The notes beneath the pieces were generated by a model. That model made no database searches, was not told where the DNA came from, and saw nothing but the letters and a program-made list of their open reading frames with translations. Shown here piece after piece: positions 61,470-64,000 of a stretch of 64,000 nucleotides of DNA (the stretch's first letter is position 1; each line of letters begins with the position of its first letter). The stretch comes from Thermodesulfobacteriota bacterium. GTDB lineage: Bacteria > Desulfobacterota > DSM-4660 > Desulfatiglandales > Desulfatiglandaceae. The stretch is taken from positions 186,001 through 250,000 of the forward strand of contig JANQDY010000089.1 in assembly GCA_028278625.1 (NCBI GenBank). Reading direction: 5' to 3'. The translations under genes and the position numbers were made by a program.

Positions 61470-62705
61470 ATGGATGAGAAAATGAATCAAAATAATCCGC
61501 TGCCAAGGCCCCTTGAAGGGATCCGCGTGGTGGAATACGGCCTTTTTCATGCGGGGCCGGGGGGCGGCGCCATTCTGGGGGATCTTGGCGCGGAAGTCAT
61601 TAAGATTGAGTCAAAAAAAGGCGATCCCGAACGGCACTGGGCAAGCCTGGGAAACCTGGACCTCACACTCCCGGGCGGTGAAAGTGTCGTGTTTCAGGCA
61701 TCGAACCGCGGCAAAAAGGGTGTTGGATTGGATATTAAATCCAAGGCGGGGCGAGAGGTCTTTCATGCGCTCATTAAAGGCGCCGATGTTTTTTTGACCA
61801 ATCTTCGAAAGAGCAGCAAAGCCAAATTGGAGATTGATTACGCGTCTCTTGCTTCCGTGAACCCGAAACTGATTCACGCCAATGTCTCGGGATTTGGCCC
61901 TGAGGGGCCCATGAGCGATCTGGGGGCTTTTGATCCCATGGGTCTGGCCCGTTCTGGAATGATGTTTGTTTCGGGCACCGGCAAGCCGCTTTTGATGCAC
62001 ATCGGTATCCTGGACCAGGCCACTTCCATGACCCTGAGTCACGCCATTATTACCGCCCTTTTCGTTCGTGAGCGAAGAGGCGTGGGTCAGGAAATCCATG
62101 TCTCTCTTTTTGGAACGGCCCAATGGCTGATGCATCCCACATTGATGATCGGAAATCTCCTTTCCGTTGAGCCGGTTGTGCACCATGATCGAAATGTCCA
62201 TTCCCCCCTGCGGAATTTTTTCCGTTGCAGTGACGGCAGGTGGATTATCGGCACGCATCATCCGGAGGAAAAGTACTGGGATAGATTCTGTGAGGCCACG
62301 GGACAGTTCCAACTGACGAAAGATCCCCGGTACGTCACCCTTGAGTCAAGGGCCGCCAACAATAAAGCCCTGATTGAACACTTTGACACGGTTTTCGCCA
62401 CAAAAAGCCGGGACGAGTGGATGGACATATTCCTTGCCCGGGGACTGATGTTCTGTTCCATTCAACATGCAAGTGAAATCAAGGACGATCCACAGGCCCT
62501 TGCCAATGGATACATGGTGGAGTTTCTAGACACCGATCTCGGAAAAGTCAAGATTCCGGGCTACCCGGTTCATTTCAGTGAATGCACCGCCGGAACCCGC
62601 ACCCTGGCACCGAAACTGGGGGAGCATACGGTTTTGGTGTTAAGGGAAAACGGGTATTCGAAATCCGAGATCCAAGAATTGATGGCAGTGGGAGCGGTTT
62701 TCTAA
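61470..62705 (+). CDS. Family III (CaiB/BaiF) CoA-transferase
   Basis: 411 residues. PLEGIRVVEYGLFHAGPGGGAILGDLGAEVIKIESKKGD at the start, NRGKKGVGLDIKSKAGREVF, and the probable catalytic Asp D182 in HIGILDQATSM. It differs clearly from the CoA-transferase at 35254. No acyl-CoA genes adjoin it, so its substrate is unknown; it may serve the aromatic acid cluster upstream. Confidence 0.88.
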   Translation: MDEKMNQNNPLPRPLEGIRVVEYGLFHAGPGGGAILGDLGAEVIKIESKKGDPERHWASLGNLDLTLPGGESVVFQASNRGKKGVGLDIKSKAGREVFHALIKGADVFLTNLRKSSKAKLEIDYASLASVNPKLIHANVSGFGPEGPMSDLGAFDPMGLARSGMMFVSGTGKPLLMHIGILDQATSMTLSHAIITALFVRERRGVGQEIHVSLFGTAQWLMHPTLMIGNLLSVEPVVHHDRNVHSPLRNFFRCSDGRWIIGTHHPEEKYWDRFCEATGQFQLTKDPRYVTLESRAANNKALIEHFDTVFATKSRDEWMDIFLARGLMFCSIQHASEIKDDPQALANGYMVEFLDTDLGKVKIPGYPVHFSECTAGTRTLAPKLGEHTVLVLRENGYSKSEIQELMAVGAVF

Positions 62706-62833
62706 GGTTTTCCGTTCTCCGGTATGCTTACCCTTTTCTCCCAAAAAAATAGAAACATCTCAGGAAAAAGATGTAACCAAAAGACCGTTCTCTTCGATAT
62801 CTTCCATAGCACAGACCGCTGACGTTATAAAAA

Positions 62834-62902
62834 CTTTCCGGAAAGAGAGGAAAAGGCCCTTGACATTAAAACATTTGTTTCATACATATGTTTGTATGAA
62901 AC
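62834..62902. promoter_or_regulatory. Promoter and TetR operator before the efflux operon
   Basis: A 12-bp palindrome CTTTCCGGAAAG (62834-62845), a -35 TTGACA (62860-62865), then ten-base arms GTTTCATACA (62877-62886) and TGTATGAAAC (62893-62902) around six bases. The large dyad covers the -10 region and ends 13 bases before the TetR start, a typical self-repressed TetR layout. Confidence 0.65.
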
Positions 62903-62915
62903 GGAGGTTTGAAAT

Positions 62916-63569
62916 TTGGCCTACCCAACCAATCCCAGCATTTTAAAGGATCGGATCCTCTACGAAGCCGAAGGGCTTTTTGCGGAACGGGGCTTTTATG
63001 CGGTCACTGTAAGAGAAATCACCAGAGCGGCCCGTTGCAATCTGGCTGCGGTGAATTATCATTTCGGAAATAAGAAGAACCTTTATATGGAGGTTTTCAA
63101 ATGCCGTTGGAAGCCCAGGGCCAAACGGATCCAGGAGCGCTTTGAGAGCATTCTCGGGTCCCAGGAGGAGTTGACTTTGAAAGGCGTTGTGCGGTCCCTG
63201 GCCGAAGCCTTTATCAAAGGCCCCCTATCCGATGAGGAACGGCTGCGCCACTCACAATTAATGATACGGGAAATGGCCAGACCCACGGAAGCATTTGAAT
63301 TGGCGGTAAGAGACGTCGTCGGACCGTTTCAAAAAAGGTTTGCGGAGTTGATACACCCTTTCATGGCAGCGGATATCGGGAAGTTGGATTTGTTGCTCTC
63401 TGTCCAGAGCATCGTCAGTATGATTATCCATTTTAATTTCAGCAGAAACCCTGTGATGCGAATAACCGGCATGGAATATAATGACCATTTTAAGGACCAG
63501 TTGGTTGAGCATGTGGTAAAGTTCAGTATGAACGGGTTGAATGGTTCGGGGAAAGGGGTTTCAACATGA
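62916..63569 (+). CDS. TetR family transcriptional regulator
   Basis: 217 residues from a TTG start with CGGAGG eight bases before it. Helix-turn-helix region ILYEAEGLFAERGFYAVTVREITRAARCNLAAVNYHFGNKKNLYMEVF. The C-terminal part (DUF1956-like, with LVEHVVKFSMNGL) fits CerR/YbiH-type regulators of efflux pumps. Stop overlaps the next start by four bases. Confidence 0.9.
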   Translation: MAYPTNPSILKDRILYEAEGLFAERGFYAVTVREITRAARCNLAAVNYHFGNKKNLYMEVFKCRWKPRAKRIQERFESILGSQEELTLKGVVRSLAEAFIKGPLSDEERLRHSQLMIREMARPTEAFELAVRDVVGPFQKRFAELIHPFMAADIGKLDLLLSVQSIVSMIIHFNFSRNPVMRITGMEYNDHFKDQLVEHVVKFSMNGLNGSGKGVST

Positions 63570-64000
63570 AACCTTTGAGAATCCTTTTCCTAGTGCTCCC
63601 GCTCATCAGCTTGTGGGCAGCCGGCTGCATGAAGATGGGTCCGGATTTCAAAAAGCCGGATCTCAAGCTCTCTGAGCCCGAGCAGTTCCAATATGCGCCC
63701 AAGAAGGCGGTTGCCGAAATACCGGAGGATCGATGGTGGGAGGTCTTTGGCGATCCGGAAATCAACCTTTTGGCGGAAAAGGTTCTCAAAAACAACCCGG
63801 ATCTTCAGCAGGCGGCGGCCCGAATTCTGGAATTGCAGTACCAGGTGGTCCAGACCCGGGCGGACCGTTTTCCCTCCCTGGGAGTGCAGGCCAGCGTGCA
63901 AAGACAGCACGAACCGGAAACTTATTTTGGGTCCACCATTCCGGTGGGGGGAACCACGGATCAATACGCCTTTTCTTTTCCGGCCTCCTACGAGCTGGAC
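63566..64000 (+). CDS. Outer membrane efflux lipoprotein (NodT/OprM-like), 3' end outside the window
   Basis: The frame is open to the end, with 145 codons visible. Signal peptide MKPLRILFLVLPLISLWAAGC with lipobox C21, then MGPDFKKPDL and RWWEVFGDPEINLLAEKVLKNNPDLQQAAARILELQYQVVQTRADRFPSLGVQAS, the standard start of RND/ABC efflux outer membrane channels. Starts inside the TetR stop (ATGA). Pump genes are expected just beyond the edge. Confidence 0.92.
   Translation, partial: MKPLRILFLVLPLISLWAAGCMKMGPDFKKPDLKLSEPEQFQYAPKKAVAEIPEDRWWEVFGDPEINLLAEKVLKNNPDLQQAAARILELQYQVVQTRADRFPSLGVQASVQRQHEPETYFGSTIPVGGTTDQYAFSFPASYELD

Overview
The window reads like a chromosomal segment of a strictly anaerobic, nutritionally versatile bacterium, most likely a deltaproteobacterium (Desulfobacterota: sulfate reducer or syntroph). 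This is inference from gene content: a tungsten-type aldehyde oxidoreductase with its own FAD and 4[4Fe-4S] subunits, indolepyruvate:ferredoxin oxidoreductase, a DsrM/NarI-like membrane ferredoxin, UbiD/UbiX, branched-chain-type ABC uptake, and several acyl-CoA degradation modules each with its own regulator. No rRNA, tRNA, CRISPR, phage or insertion sequence was seen.

Layout. (A) 1-18276, all on +, is one very long run of genes with gaps never above about 100 bases: a GntR/FCD regulator (cut by the window edge), an AOR complex with a MoaD-like protein, then a five-gene hydrolytic/lytic cassette (ICL/PEPM lyase, isochorismatase-fold amidase, dihydropyrimidinase-like cyclic amidase, aconitase-type hydratase large and small subunits), then a membrane ferredoxin plus a molybdopterin oxidoreductase and its FeS subunit, then an ABC importer (LivMGFKH type). 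Together these look like uptake, ring opening, deamidation, hydration and C-C cleavage of a cyclic imide or related N-heterocycle. (B) 18663-24391: TrpB2, a small Cys-rich protein, an aminotransferase and, convergently, IorAB; trpB2 has a promoter and a leader with three tandem perfect hairpins. (C) 24485-27391: ATPase, MFS transporter, Nudix hydrolase. (D) 27443-36471 on -: a nine-gene acyl-CoA degradation operon (CoA-transferase, carboxyltransferase, thiolase, HadA/HadB-like hydratase pair, two SDRs, two acyl-CoA dehydrogenases) diverging from a GntR regulator.

(E) 37458-45967 on -: miscellaneous genes (YkgJ, HXXEE membrane protein, FeS flavoprotein, old-yellow-enzyme type reductase, periplasmic binding protein, thiolase, MltG, LysR). 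(F) 46420-57397: UbiD, acyl-CoA ligase, Tm-1-like UPF0261 protein, UbiX, convergent IclR regulator, then a xanthine-dehydrogenase-type molybdenum hydroxylase (FAD, 2Fe-2S, Mo subunits) with a ThiF/MoeB-like E1 enzyme and a ThiS/MoaD-like protein. Three inverted repeats of the form GTTC-N7-TGAAC, before ubiD, at the iclR start and just downstream of the hydroxylase promoter, suggest that IclR ties both halves into one regulon; a LysR box sits next to the ubiD-side promoter. (G) 57540-64000: HD-GYP response regulator, class-A beta-lactamase-like protein, LysM lipoprotein, two small membrane proteins, a second family III CoA-transferase, and a TetR regulator leading an efflux operon whose first gene runs off the end.

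Functional names are based on motifs read by eye; substrate assignments are inference throughout. Start codons were chosen from Shine-Dalgarno spacing where several were possible.
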